The notes under the pieces are model-generated. The model worked only from the letters and a program-made list of their open reading frames with translations, was not told the origin of the DNA and searched no databases. Positions 13,138 through 24,659 of a stretch of DNA of 64,000 nucleotides are shown here, piece after piece (positions within the stretch are counted from its first letter, which is position 1; every line of letters begins with the position of its first letter). The DNA is from Protula sp. h YS-2021 (lineage: Eukaryota > Annelida > Polychaeta > Sabellida > Serpulidae). The stretch is from contig OX457031.1 in NCBI GenBank assembly GCA_949752745.1, forward strand, positions 20,828,199-20,892,198. Direction: 5' to 3'. The translations under genes and the position numbers were made by a program.

Positions 13138-16100
13138 CCCTGTTTTTGGCAAAACCAGACTACTAAAAGAAAACGCGTCTTTTTTTAAATTATTGAACTC
13201 CAGACAATTTTCTAATGTTTTAATACGCATGGAAATACATTGGTCAACAGGAGTTTGTTCGAGTCTGCAGCGAGGGTCAACTGTATGCAAAGTCTTAACA
13301 GTATTAACCAGTTGGAGAGCATTTTAGACTTTACTTGGAATGAAGTGAATATGAACTTAAGTCGCACTTGGGTTAAACCTTGTCTAATATTTCAGCTTGG
13401 AGGGGCCACTCGATAATACATGGGTTTCCATGCATTTCTATGTTTTTTAAGAAAACTTTTAAGTGCCAAATTTGCTCCACGTCGGTCGGGTTTTGATTGT
13501 TAATGGATGACGAAACAAAGTGTATCCTTTAACGTTATATATACTCCGATAAACGACGCTTAATTAACGTGGGAAAGGTTTGCAAATGGAAGCTGAAATG
13601 ACGTCTATCTCTCAACGTTGTATAGACCTCGGGAAATATTAATTTAGAATCATCTCTGCAGTACCTCCACAATGCCCTACAGTCACACTACCCCCACAGT
13701 CACAGTACCCCACCCCCAGAAGGTGCCATTCATGTGCAAATGGGTTACCATATGTATGGATGACTTTTTTAACAATCCTAAATGGAACACAAATTTTGAA
13801 ACAATACCACCTTTTCTAACCAAACCCAGAGTTAAACACCGATATAACCCTCCTGTTTTGTTGGAAACGCAGAAGGCTGAATGAAAAATACCCCTTTTTA
13901 CCCCACTACAGGAGAATGAAAAATACGCCTTCCCCTATTTAACAAAATTGGCAGCCCGCGCGAACCTCATCTGCCCTCAAAATTACCCTCTTTCTCAACG
14001 TCTTTTTTGGACAAGCATGACACCAAATAGGATACAAGGTGGAACCACTTTGCCTGCCTCTTGGGTCATCTGGTCAAGAAAGATAAGTATAAAGCTGATT
14101 TCCATAAGTGGTCAAAACTGTATAGCTCTTTAAATTCTTATATTTTTCGTTGACATTTTGGTCCATAAGTGACCTGTCATGATTGCATATCCGGTGAGCC
14201 ATAACACCAGGTTGTCTATCCAGCGCCGATTTTCTGATGTCTATTCAACGTTGCACCAAAGATGTTGAAAAGATGAAAAGACATTTGCAAAGAAAATCAT
14301 CGATTGATTAGTAAAACGAGCTTTAACGAGTAAAAGCGCAATTCGCGCTCTTTGCTTTTAAATTGGTTTCCTTCTAGAAAATACTTTCCACGCAATACAA
14401 ACAAAACTTTCAACAGTTTCAACAGTACAACCCACTATCCATGCAACAGGCAGTCAAAGTGAAGGATCCATGTAGTATTACATCACTAGCAACAGACGGC
14501 ATTCCTCTTAAGCCCACACAGGCTTGTAAGAAGGATGGCTGCGATAATGAGCTAAGAGTAGGCAAATTACGATTTTACTTGTAAAACCCGTTTATAAGAT
14601 GAAACGACAGTTTTACTCAGCACAAGCTTCGAATTCGCTAATTTCCACTTTTACACAGGACTCGAATCCAGAGTACGTGTGTCTGACATTCTGAACTGCA
14701 CGAAACACTTCGCGAATTAAACACCAGCGGCAATAGAAATCTGTTCAAAAACATATCTGACCAAGGGTTAAGCGAGGCTGACCTGCCAGAACTTCACAGA
14801 GCGTGAACAAAAGTAACTGAATCGAGGATTTTCCCGATAACACACGACTGGATACTCTTTAAACTCACTATTGATTGAATTTAAACCTAAAAGTAACAAA
14901 ATTTACTCAGAACATTGTTTTCTGGCGACATGGTATTCTTTCCTAAGCTCTCTGTCCAGAGAATGATTCTCGACCCTTCGTTTACTGAAATCTAAGGCTA
15001 GAAGAAAAGCAAATCTCAACGTAGCTTTTTTAGCAGAGATAACGCCCCCCCCCCCCGAAAAATTCTAAACGAACTATAAATATTATAATACCAACGAGGC
15101 ATCAAATTAAGCTACATTGGAGTTGACGGGAGAGGGATACACCTTGAAGTGCCTGATCAATGCTTTAATCTCCTTTGATCTCCACGAGCAACCAACCAAA
15201 TCCAAAACCAAATGTGGATGCCGTCGGTTCGCAGTTACTGAAACATGGCAATCGAGGGCTCAGCGAGGCATGTCAATTTAAGATCACACGCTGAGTGACC
15301 GGATTACGTGTGACGGACCCGGTGACTACAAGCTCGTAGAATGCCTGGCGTTGGCTACTAAAGACGTGGTTAAGCTCCTATGATATTCCTGTGATGCGAT
15401 GCCTTTGAAAAAATTTGCTGATCAAGTGTGAAAGGCCTTCGCTAGCTTCTCCACTCCCACTTTCCTGGAAAAGAAAGAATTGTTTTTCCCAGACGAAGTG
15501 GAGAGAGACCTTCAGGAAAGCAGGACCTTATCGCAGGAGTTGGCTCTCAGGGTCAGATAAGTGAACGTTACATTTTGCGAAGTAAAATTCGTTTAATTTC
15601 GTAAACCGCATTCACGCATTCACGAGTTTGCCACTTCCACCTTTAGACCTTTCTTACACTGTATTCGATCCCCATTATAAATCTTCGTAGGCGGAGTAAC
15701 ACTGAGAAAAAGAAATTAATGTTGATAATGTGTTGTCACTTAGTCTTTTAGACTCGAGTTTTCCAGTTTCACCTAATTAGACAATTTTGCCAAGTTAATT
15801 TAGACTGTATACGTATATTCGTGTAGAAAAGTTCAATTCATAGTTTATTCAACTTTTGAAGGTGGAAAATGCGAACTACGCTGTTACTCGTAAAAGAGCG
15901 TTTTACGAAATAAAACGATGGTTTTATCTGACTGATCTGGTTTTGTGACGCTCAATAATGCAAAAATGCATTAGTACAACACAGCATACCTTTTTATTTG
16001 CACAAGGGCATTATGATCGTACAATCGGTGTAAGTTGTTTGGTTGCATGTGTGTATGGGTGGTGCGGGGTGGGGTGACTTTGCAGGGAGGAGGGCAGATT

Positions 16101-17789
16101 ACATGGAATTGTTTTCTTCGTACACCGAAGATTCTCGGCTATGTGCTGTGCCACTTTATATTTTTTTTTATAATTCATGAAGATGTGCACCACATTTAGC
16201 TTTTCCGATTGCCAGTTTATTTAATCAAAATGGACCTTCTCATCCTCACTTTAATTTAAATTTCTGAAGTGTTTTAATGTAAGGCTGTTAAAATAGAATC
16301 TTTTTTATATACTCAACTAAAGGTTATTAAGTGACATTATTGCTAAGAAAAGGTTTTTACACAAATCAAACCTTTTACATTGCAAAATATTTAAAATAAG
16401 AATACTGTGTTATTTCTGGCAAGAGAACTTTGTAATACTCCCCTACCCCACCCTATCCTAAGTGAAAATGGTTTAAATACCCCCAGAAGAACCCTTGATA
16501 TACATTGGTAGGAAGATGTTGATCTAACGTTATACTACACAAGTGTTGATATGATGAGGATGCACATCTAAAGAGCACATAAGACAGGTCGTAATTTTAT
16601 TATAAATCTCGAATAGTGTGACAAATAACTAAGGTTTTACATATGCTTTTAAAGAAGATACAAAAATATACATACACACCAACAAAGCCAGGAAGAGAAC
16701 AGGTATTTTTTCTAATCAGCTCTTTTTTTAATTGACCGGGCTGGCGGGCGAATTTTTAGACCCGTTCGGGACCGAACTTTTTTTATATTTAAAAATTTTA
16801 ATGACCCGACATTGGCCAAAATGGCCTTATTTCCTCTTTTTCTAGCAAACCTATGATTGAAAGATTTATAAAACGAATAAACGAATAACAAAACAGTTAT
16901 AATGTTAATTTTTATAAGTTGCTGCTCGGAAGCGTTTCCTATAACGTTCACCTCTGAGATCATTTTCAGTGATGGTTCTGTCTTCGTTGACATTCATATT
17001 TACTTAAAAATTTATAGGTCCGGCAGATTAAGCTGTTTTTTATTCAAAAGGTTTCAGAACCGTCAGAATCACTTTTTTGTGTATTTGCAATTTTTATGTA
17101 TTTGAGTATTTGTGATCCCGTGGGGGTTGAAAAGCAAGGCAATTTTTTCCGTTGCACAACGTTAATTTTTCAACGGCACAATGTAAAAATTATATCTTTA
17201 TTTCAACGTTATGAAAAAAAGACAAAACGACATTGTTGAAATAACAATGTACTTTTTTTTCCTGTGAAGCAGAAGATAAGTGAAATCATTTTCGAAAATA
17301 ACTACGGTAGTCCCTGATTTGGCTCATCACGTGGCCTTTTCCTACTCTGTGTTTCAGTTTGATGTTACCGATTTAGTCTTAAACTGCACCCTAAAACATC
17401 GAATATTTACATGAAACTTTAAATTTTATAGTTTATTTTAATATAATTATAGAAATTATTTAACTTCAGTTCAAAGAAATGATAGTTCAAGTTAAGCATT
17501 AATTTGTCTAAATTGTGCTGAAGTATACAAGACGAATGTATCTTTCCCCAGGCAACCCTGGTCGAGCAATGGAAATTTTGCAGACTGTCATCATGCGTTC
17601 TGCTGTAGATTTTACTTTAAGTCTTACAGTTTTGAAATTGATGCTACATGGATAGCTTTGCCAGACAGCTGTCAGTACTGGAGCTGCTGTCAATGCTAGA
17701 GTCATCGGCATTTCTCTTCTTCCGTCTTCCACTTCTGTCAATGCTAGAGGCCAAACCACCCAATACGGGTAAAATTGCAGAAAATATAG
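13135..17789. other. No gene recognised
   Basis: Apart from the dispersed palindromic repeats, 13590-13630 and 14225-14260 contain GACGTCTATC..CAACGTTG fragments of the 29/41-kb foldback family. A poly-C run lies at 15046-15055. At 16712-16993 (-) there is a basic frame (SFNHRFARKRGNKAILANVG) that I could not assign. Confidence 0.55.
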
Positions 17790-18478
17790 CTATAAAGCAG
17801 TTGACGTATTTTATTTCTCTGTCGCATCTCATCTAAAACATTTCGAGTTTTCTAACGCCTTAAACGTCCAGGTTTCTGAGACGTCAACAGCACAGAGGAG
17901 TGCTTGATATAATCTAGCTTTGAGTCTCCTGCTTATTGAGTTCTGTGCCCAGATAAATGCCGCTGAAGCTGGCACTAGATTCCTTTTACGTCCAATGTAC
18001 AGTCTGGAAGTACGCTACTCAGGAATAAAAGCTTTCTGTGTGTTCTACCACTTGCCCGTCGATGTTTATTTGGTTGACTGAGAGTGTTATGATTATGTAT
18101 TTTGTTCCATTTATTTTCATACCCCATTTTTTGCATGCGGCTTCAAGTTCTTCGGTAGATAATTTAGCTTTTCAAATATAGTCGAAAGTAGCGCAGTGCC
18201 ATCTGCGTTTTAAGGAGAGGTTGTCACTCAGGGAAAAAGTGTTATTTAGTGATTTTAGTTCTTAAATCTTAAATTCCAGTAAGATATTAAAGAGGGTTGG
18301 GGATAGCAGACAACCTTGACGTACCCTTACTCCACTTTTAAAGCCTTTTGTTAGCTGACCATTTATTGCCACAGCGCATTGAATGTACCGATATAGCTTT
18401 TCGACGACCAGGACAATTTTCACACTGCTTTTCTCCAAACGGTATCGAACGCAGCCTTTGCGTTGTAGAGTGCCCCTT
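17790..18478 (-). pseudogene. Non-LTR (LINE) reverse transcriptase fragment
   Basis: On the minus strand: ALYNAKAAFDTVWRKAV (about 18478-18424), VRQGCLLSPTLFNILLEF (about 18327-18275), STEELEAACKKWGMKINGTK with VNQINIDGQVVEH (about 18150-18040), then ALLCAVDVSETWTFKALENS and MRC (about 17920-17826). These are successive RT-palm, thumb and C-terminal landmarks of endonuclease-encoding LINEs. The FADD active-site block is degraded, and several stops and frameshifts are present. Confidence 0.85.
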
Positions 18479-18600
18479 CACTTGGGTTGCAGAGTGCCCA
18501 TGCACTTGGGTTGCAGAGTGCCCATGCACTTGGATTGGAGAGTACTCTGCATTTGGGGTGTAGAGTGCCCCAGCACTTGTGTTGTAGAGGGTCCCGGCAG
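18465..18600 (+). repeat. 26-bp minisatellite
   Basis: About five units of TTGCAGAGTGCCCATGCACT-type sequence. The first unit overlaps the LINE RT coding remnant. Confidence 0.8.
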
Positions 18601-18680
18601 CATCACTTTTGAACTTAAGTAAAGTCCAAGGGTATTAAGGCGAAATAGTTCCGGTAATTATACTAACCCTGTAACATATA

Positions 18681-19421
18681 CTCAACAAAAAAAGAAACGC
18701 AACACCTATAGAGGGGGTTAATTTTTTTTCTATTAGTATATTTAATTTTTCTTGTACATTCTATTACTTGGAAAATGATTGTCCAAATAATGTGTCAAAA
18801 TCATTCCCCGCTCTATCTTACAACTGGAGCGAGCAGTCACGTGACCTAAACTGGTAGTCTAGCACATTGTGAAATAACCGCTGAGAGTTATTGAATTATT
18901 TTTTCATAGTCTCAACCCTTAAGAAAAGAGTGCACGTTGTACAAAATTTGAAGTTTCTGGAACGATCCTAACCGATGGCACGGTTAACCACAATTCAGCG
19001 AGAGCGTGCGATCGGCATGCTGGAAAGTGGGAAAACGGCAACTGACGTGGCGCGAGCGTTTGGCGTCCACAAATCGACGGTTACTCGCCTGAGAATAAGA
19101 TTAGATACAACAGGGTCCACATCCGATCGTCCTAGAACGGGCAGGCCACGCTCAACGACCCCAGACCGGGACCGACAGATCCGCTTGTCACACCCTATTC
19201 AACCCTATTAGGACACACGAGATATTAGGCTTGTGAACTGCTTTTCGGACACCTTCAGTTTGCGTAAGCATTACAGCGTAACGATAAGAATGTAGCTTTG
19301 AATTTTTAGAGAAATGAAATTATCTATTGATTCTGAGTCTATACCTAAAATTTTGTTGTTATCTATCCAGTATTGACAATATAACAGCCATTTGAAAAAG
19401 TTGCGTTTCTTTTTTTGTTGA

Positions 19422-19422
<1 letters not shown>
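18681..19422 (+). mobile_element. Internally deleted Tc1/mariner element with perfect 23-bp terminal inverted repeats
   Basis: The left end CTCAACAAAAAAAGAAACGC (18681 on, 23 bases) is the exact complement of the right end (19400-19422, ending TTTTTTTGTTGAG). Both are flanked by TA. Inside is only the N-terminal third of a transposase on +. The perfect ends suggest recent movement by a transposase supplied in trans. Confidence 0.9.
18975..19211 (+). pseudogene. Tc1 transposase N-terminal DNA-binding domain, truncated
   Basis: MARLTTIQRERAIGMLESGK opens a paired-like helix-turn-helix (TDVARAFGVHKSTVTRLR), followed by the linker GRPRSTTPDRDRQIRLSH. The DDE catalytic domain is absent. The frame ends in unrelated sequence at about 19200, where the deletion begins. 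Confidence 0.9.

Positions 19423-19461
<39 letters not shown>
19423..19461 (+). repeat. (TA)n at the right end of the Tc1 element
   Basis: About 19 TA units starting immediately outside the terminal repeat, at the TA target site. Confidence 0.95.
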
Positions 19462-19463
<2 letters not shown>

Positions 19464-19743
19464 ACACATGCATACAACTGTTGCAGAAAACTTGCGAAAA
19501 CTAGTCTCAGCTGATCAAGTTCTGTTATTTTAAAAATGGTGCGACTTTTACGAAATATAGCTCCCACCGTTCCCATTGTAGTATGATATATTGTTTTCTT
19601 AAAAGAAAAACAAATAAATAAATAACTGAATAAATATGAAAAACGTTAACAATGCACTGATGCACTCTTGTTTGGAACACGTCATGTGGTCGTGTACTGG
19701 GTTGAAACCCTTCGACTGTCTTGAATCAAAATACAGTTTACTG

Positions 19744-20283
19744 CTATGACTGATTCACACTTTGAATCCTATTCTTATTTCGTACAAAAATGCAACAATT
19801 GCAACTAGATTCAGGCTGAAAGCTTGTAGATGATTGTCCAGAACTTAGTGGTTCCCAAGCGTACCCCAAAGGCACGCTGTTACCGTTTATAAGCTTCTCA
19901 TTTAAAGGTGGTGGTGACTGCTTCTTGCTTGGGTCCAATAACTGTACACTATGGGGTGCAGTTTTTGATTCATAAAATACATCATCATTGCTAGGAAGAG
20001 GGATGCTAAAATTTGAATTTTCAACTCGACCGCCAGCTATAACATTCCGGAAGTGGCTGGGAGATTCATCGCTGAAGTCGCTCTCGGTATCGTCACGATC
20101 ACTTAGCGGGCTTAAAGTTCGAACACTAGGACTGAGTGTTCGAATCTCTGTTATCATACTTATGCTGAGTTTGGAACTGCACTGATCTGTCCTGTGAACA
20201 CTGTCGTTTATGGACTCCTCGCTTTTATATCGCAATAACATGACCGGTTTCCTATGGCTGTCCGGTAAGCTCCACCGTTTCGA
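19744..20283 (-). CDS. Unrecognised - strand gene, terminal exon C
   Basis: Acceptor TTTTGTGTGTTTTCAG, then 179 codons and TAG. Starts SKRWSLPDSHRKPVMLLRYK and continues with a Ser/Asp-rich, probably disordered tail (LSPSVRTLSPLSDRDDTES). Codon use and the long open frame look like real coding sequence. No polyadenylation signal was confidently placed downstream. Confidence 0.75.
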   Translation of the reverse strand, partial: SKRWSLPDSHRKPVMLLRYKSEESINDSVHRTDQCSSKLSISMITEIRTLSPSVRTLSPLSDRDDTESDFSDESPSHFRNVIAGGRVENSNFSIPLPSNDDVFYESKTAPHSVQLLDPSKKQSPPPLNEKLINGNSVPLGYAWEPLSSGQSSTSFQPESSCNCCIFVRNKNRIQSVNQS

Positions 20284-23200
20284 CTGAAAACACACAAAAT
20301 TCGATAGATTCAAAATGTGGCACAAATAAAAGAAATGGAAGTTCTTGTATGCAAAAAAATGAAATATGTCTCTTTCAATTTCTATAAATTATTTTTGCGA
20401 AAGCATAAATTTACTCGATGAATTTGATGCTATTTTCCAGGTAGTTTTCTACCTGGAAAAGAGATGGCCGAAAGACTCAATGGACGTTAATTTTGAATTC
20501 AGTGATAGGCAATCTAACCCACTGCATTCGCTTAGCTAAGGCAACTGAGCGTACGTCAACCCCCTCCCCCTTCACCCCCCCCCCTCTTACCACCCCGAGC
20601 CGGATTCGAACCCGGGCCTTGAGATTACCAGACAAATACTCCAACCAACTGCACTAATCGTTTCCCCTTAACATGCTACTAGATACAGATCCAAATTTGA
20701 AAAAATTTTAAACAGAGCATTAAGATTGAAAAAACAAACATACACTGTTGTTGTTCTTTAGGAGATTGATGTGGGCTCGAAACGTACAGAAACGAACGGA
20801 AAGGGGAGCGATAGAGATCTGAAGCAATGTCCCTTAAGATGGCAAAGAAGTTAATGGAGTAGGAACGGGTAGGAACACATCCAGCAAACAACCGACGTCT
20901 TTTTTTGGTTGAAAAAAAAGTTGGATTTTGGTCGCAGCGACTTCACAACCATATTCTGAATAAAATAAGGTTGTAAAATGGGTAGAATTACGTCACGACC
21001 TATTTCCCCCCAAACCCGACTTTATTCCGACGTCGAGGGGACGTCATTCCGACGTTGCAAAAACGACCAAAAAGCGATGAACATTTATTATCGTTCACTG
21101 GAAATGGAATTCATTTTGAAAAAGAGGAAGAAAAAACGTAAGTTTTACATGAAAATTTTAGAATGTTGATGGCGCGTCTTTATTTTTCATCCTAGATTGC
21201 AAAAATTTACATGAAAAATGCTTTCGTATGTGTTTCGTATAACTCTAGACTCTATTTTTGTAAGACTGGCCGTTTCAAGGCGGTTCCAATTTCATCAACC
21301 TAAAACCGACTTAATTCCGATGTCGGATTTAGGTCGGAACCCGACGTCATTCTGACGTTGAAAACCCGACGTTCGGTTCCATTTCATATACAACCAAAAC
21401 CGGCACGTCATTCCGACGTCTGAAACGTCGGGTCACAACGTCGACCCGACATCATTCTGAAATCTTAATGTTTGCTGGGGATATAGTTTCCTGCCGTTGC
21501 TGATGCTAGAAGATGTAACACGTCAATTATGAACAGTGCATATGATCTAATTTGGCCTCAGGTGGTCAAAATTATGTTTTGTCATGAATTAAATAGTGAG
21601 TTTTATTTTTTATTTGATAAAGAGTGGAGAGTTGAGGCTTTCAGAAATAAACTACAACATCTTTATGTGTCGCTGCGTGTATTTTCTTTAACGCAGCTGG
21701 CCTACCTTTACTAGTGATTTTATCAATGATTCTTTCTTCCGAGCTGTTGTCACAATGTTTTGTTTAATCCGGTCAAGTTCTTTTAATCCTATTTCACAGC
21801 ATGTAATTCGCAGTTCGTAGCGCAGATAAGTGTCTTTGCTTTGCTTTAGTTTCTGTTGGATATACTCCCACATAGCGTGTACGAGTTGCTCACACTCGCC
21901 CATCCGCACGAACAGAAGAGGCCACCGTCTGTTCTTGTCTAACGACTAAAAAGAAATAAATACAGTCATCACATGAAATGGCACAAATTCCCCTTGATCA
22001 AACGATTCTATAAGGTGACAGCCGGTGAAATTCATCCCACGACATTTGATGCAAATGATCATGAACGAAGCGATTCATAATTTTTTTACTTATTTGTAGT
22101 AGAAATGTCTAGACGGCTATTGTGCCAGTCATACCTCAGTAACTCTTTTTATTTAAAATACATACGTCTCTTCTCTGCTACATAATTCAAAATTATCCAA
22201 ATCCATTAAATTTTCACCTAGTGAACAAGATTGTCCGTTGACAATGTTCTATCCCACGTTATTTTGAAGTCTTCATACCCAAGTCATCTAGATCAGCACC
22301 GATAAAAATAAGGGCATATTTGATAAATTCTTGTGATATTGCACACCCGAAAAATGCCAAGGAACTTCCACTGAATTCTATTGGTACCACTCCGGCTCTT
22401 ATAAGTTCAATAATGACCCCTATAAAGGCATATTTCACAAATTCTTTTAATATCGCTCATCAACAATTATAAAAAAACTTCCTTTGAACCCTGCTGGTGC
22501 GATTCTTAACTAAATAACTGTTAAATAACTTCCTCTTAAGTCTGTTACTATCACTCCAAGTACTCTAGGTGCAATCATAATTTAGATAAATGCATATTTA
22601 ATCATTTTTTGTAATATCGCCTATTGTCAAAGCAGTCAACCTACTACCAAGTCCACAACTTCAATTTCGAGTCTTCTAAGGTCAATAATGATCAAGCTGT
22701 AGGCATATTTAACACTTGACAAGTCTGTGACTTGGTCACGCCTAATATGGATTGTGCGGGCAGCCGTTGGGCAATTTTTCTTGACAGTGAAAATTCATTT
22801 TCTTGTCTCAGCTTCTTCTGTGACACTACAGGCCCTTGTACTTATGTAGAACTTGATCTGAGGGTGTGCACCCTCCTTTTTTGTCTAAGTTTGCGTTTTC
22901 GTGCTTAAAACGCAATGCGAACACAGATGATTTTAGAATAAATAAATGCAGCGCATTTAAAAGCAAAGTAACGGTTGCGCAACACAGCACAGCTGATGGG
23001 ACGCTACGAGAGCTCTGCCTGCATAGAGCAAAAGTGCTAGTCCGTTCAATCAATAAAGCCGTTGAGCCAACATAACCAAGCAGATGAACCTTATAAGCCG
23101 CATACGTACTGCGTCTTAAGCTTTCTACTTAATTGTATTACAGACTATGCGGCTTGTAAAAAAACTTCATGTTGTTCAAGAAATAATAAGCCGTCCAAAG

Positions 23201-23478
23201 AAATATTTTTAAAATTTAAATTTTTGTGAAATGTTGAAGATTTCGCTTGCGAAATGCGGTTCTTGTTAAAAGATATTGCTTTAATATCACTCACCCTAAA
23301 AGTGTGATCTACCTTTGAAGTCTACCACTGCAACTCCAGGTATTCTAAGTGCAATCCCTCACTTTCAAAAAATCAAATGTTGTTTCTATCCAACGCCCCT
23401 CTCGTTCCAACACTTGCACTCCCAACACAAAGGCAACATCTTTACTCTTTTGACATTCCATAGCTGTCTGCCTAACGC
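19744..23478 (-). CDS. Unrecognised gene, C-terminal three exons
   Basis: On the minus strand, exons 23478-23363, 21945-21706 and 20283-19744 (stop TAG at 19744-19746) join in frame. Exon 1 enters in phase 1, and the two later junctions are phase 0. The product is about 297 residues: a short helical piece, an 80-residue highly charged helical segment (RYELRITCCEIGLKELDRIK region), then about 180 residues rich in Ser, Pro and Asp with acidic DRDDTESDFSDES and a CNCC near the end. The middle part loosely recalls a spectrin-type helix, but I do not recognise the family. Upstream exons were not found before the Tc1 remnant at 25 kb. Confidence 0.7.
20587..20662 (-). ncRNA. tRNA-derived SINE head or tRNA pseudogene
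   Basis: Read on the minus strand it has an A-box-like TAGTGCAGTTGG, an anticodon-loop-like CTGGTAA, and a perfect B box GGTTCGAATCC about 40 bases on. The acceptor ends do not pair and the anticodon stem is poor, so it is not a functional tRNA. The internal RNA polymerase III promoter boxes are intact. It resembles tRNA-Thr (GGU). Confidence 0.55.
20881..21480 (+). mobile_element. 600-bp foldback/MITE, copy 1 (CCAGCAAAC ends, ACGTCGG-rich)
   Basis: Begins CCAGCAAACAACCGACGTC and ends AATGTTTGCTGGG, so the ends are inverted repeats. Both flanks carry clusters of GACGTCGG/CCGACGTC palindromes. The interior contains CGACCAAAAAGCGATGAACA, found in reverse complement at about 50226-50250. No transposase frame is present, so it is non-autonomous. 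It lies in the intron between exons B and C of the - strand gene. Confidence 0.85.
21706..21945 (-). CDS. Unrecognised - strand gene, exon B
   Basis: Acceptor TTTCTTTTTAG, donor GTAGGC, exactly 80 codons, phase 0 at both ends. Starts SLDKNRRWPLLFVRMGECEQ and ends KKESLIKSLVK. The pattern is strongly helical, with two adjacent Cys. Confidence 0.75.
22290..22725 (+). repeat. Irregular ~115-165-bp tandem repeat in the - strand gene intron
   Basis: GGCATATTT recurs at about 22312, 22427, 22591 and 22705, each followed by AAATTCTT..TAATATCGC and later CACTCC..TCTAAGTGCAATAATGA-like sequence. A further diverged unit at 23270-23356 abuts the donor of exon A. Confidence 0.7.
23363..23478 (-). CDS. 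Unrecognised - strand gene, exon A
   Basis: Acceptor ATGTTGTTCAG, donor GTGAGG. It encodes (x)VRQTAMECQKSKDVAFVLGV then QVLEREGRWIETTFDFLK. Phase 1 in, phase 0 out. The intron sequence next to its donor resembles the tandem units at 22.3-22.7 kb. Confidence 0.62.
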
Positions 23479-24194
23479 CTGAACAACATGGCGCAATCAC
23501 TATGTGTAAGGAGAAAGGATGTAGACACAATCTCTAGTCAAGATCGACATGCCAGTCGATTTGATAACTACATAAACAAAATAATTTTTTTCGGGGACAA
23601 GCGCCATGAGTAGCAGTATTTGCAAGTGTGTCAAGAGATTTACCGTAGCCCGTTGATAGTCTTTTAACCATAGTATATTTAAATGATCCTGGTCTAGTGA
23701 TAAATTCTGTGTATTGCAATATCGCAACGAATAAATGAAGCTAGTTAGTTAGTTATATGATTTGTTTAGCAACACGATCGACCCTTGGGGAGTTACATTG
23801 TGTCATAACATGTTAATAATCAGTGTCCAGAAAACCGCATTACCAGTTAAAATTCAGATTAGTTAAAACCGTATATATTCTAAAATCATAAAATAAGCAG
23901 CGTCTATAAATACTGATACGGGTTGATTTCTATAAAAAATTATATAATTTTACTAGGTTCTTCTTCATCAAAGAGCTGTCACAAAGAGCCAACTCTGAGC
24001 GGGCGTCTTGGAAACCGGTACACTATTAAAATATGTTTCAATGTGCAAGGTTTATACAGGAAGTAAACAAAGCCATTCGTTTGCTTAGATAGAAAATATG
24101 GGATGTGCCTTAACGGCTATAGCTATAAAGGGGGTGTGACCAGCATTTCTGATGTAAGATGTTTGTCGTTAATGCAAACACAACATAATACAAC

Positions 24195-24330
24195 AAACGA
24201 AACTTCACGGTCTAAAATGATAACAAAAAGACAGGAACACTTGTTTGGTCACGTATGCAGACTACTTGAGAGAATACAAGAAAGCTTTAAACGAAGCTCT
24301 GTAATATGGAAAAATCACAGGAAGAAATAA
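24195..24330 (+). pseudogene. Possible LINE C-terminal scrap
   Basis: Encodes SKMITKRQEHLFGHVCRLLE, similar to the I.KR...FGH..R segment at the C-terminus of LINE reverse transcriptases. Only this motif is visible. Confidence 0.35.
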
Positions 24331-24659
24331 GGAAACACTACTGAGATCCACTAAAAAACAGCTGGTAAAGTGTGAAATACAATCAGTTCGTCAAGCCATA
24401 GCACAAGCACAAAACTGAACAAGAACCAATTTCGCAAAGCTGAAATATTGAAAACACAGCCAAAAGAAAAATGAAAAATAAAATAAATAACACTAAATTT
24501 TAACAATAAAGAGATAACTGTTTTGTTTCGTATTTTGCTTGGCAACAAAAAAACTTCCTCTTCTTTGGGTCTCAATTATTTTATTTCTGATTTGTAAATT
24601 TGAATAAAAATTCTACCAAGTAAACGATTATTGTTCTTTGATAATTTTTCCAACATTTA

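Larger units (their letters stand above)
10536..15930. repeat. Dispersed TTTTACGAGTAAAA palindromic repeat family
   Basis: Related segments, in both orientations, at 10536-10610, 10838-10860, 14305-14345, 14570-14660, 15568-15645 and 15855-15925. They share GCGAAGTAAAAC, CGTTTTATTTCG, TTTTACGAGTAAAA and AATTCGC(A/G). They look like fragments of one non-coding foldback element. Confidence 0.6.

Noticed and set aside
17644..17832. Small minus-strand frame resembling a secreted peptide precursor (hydrophobic start, RRKKR site)
   Set aside because: Its first residues (MRCDREIKYVN) continue the LINE C-terminal motif SETWTFKALE...MRC of the adjacent RT fragment, so it is most likely LINE-derived noise.
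20587..20662. Functional tRNA gene
   Set aside because: The A and B boxes are present, but the acceptor stem does not pair and the anticodon stem has several mismatches.
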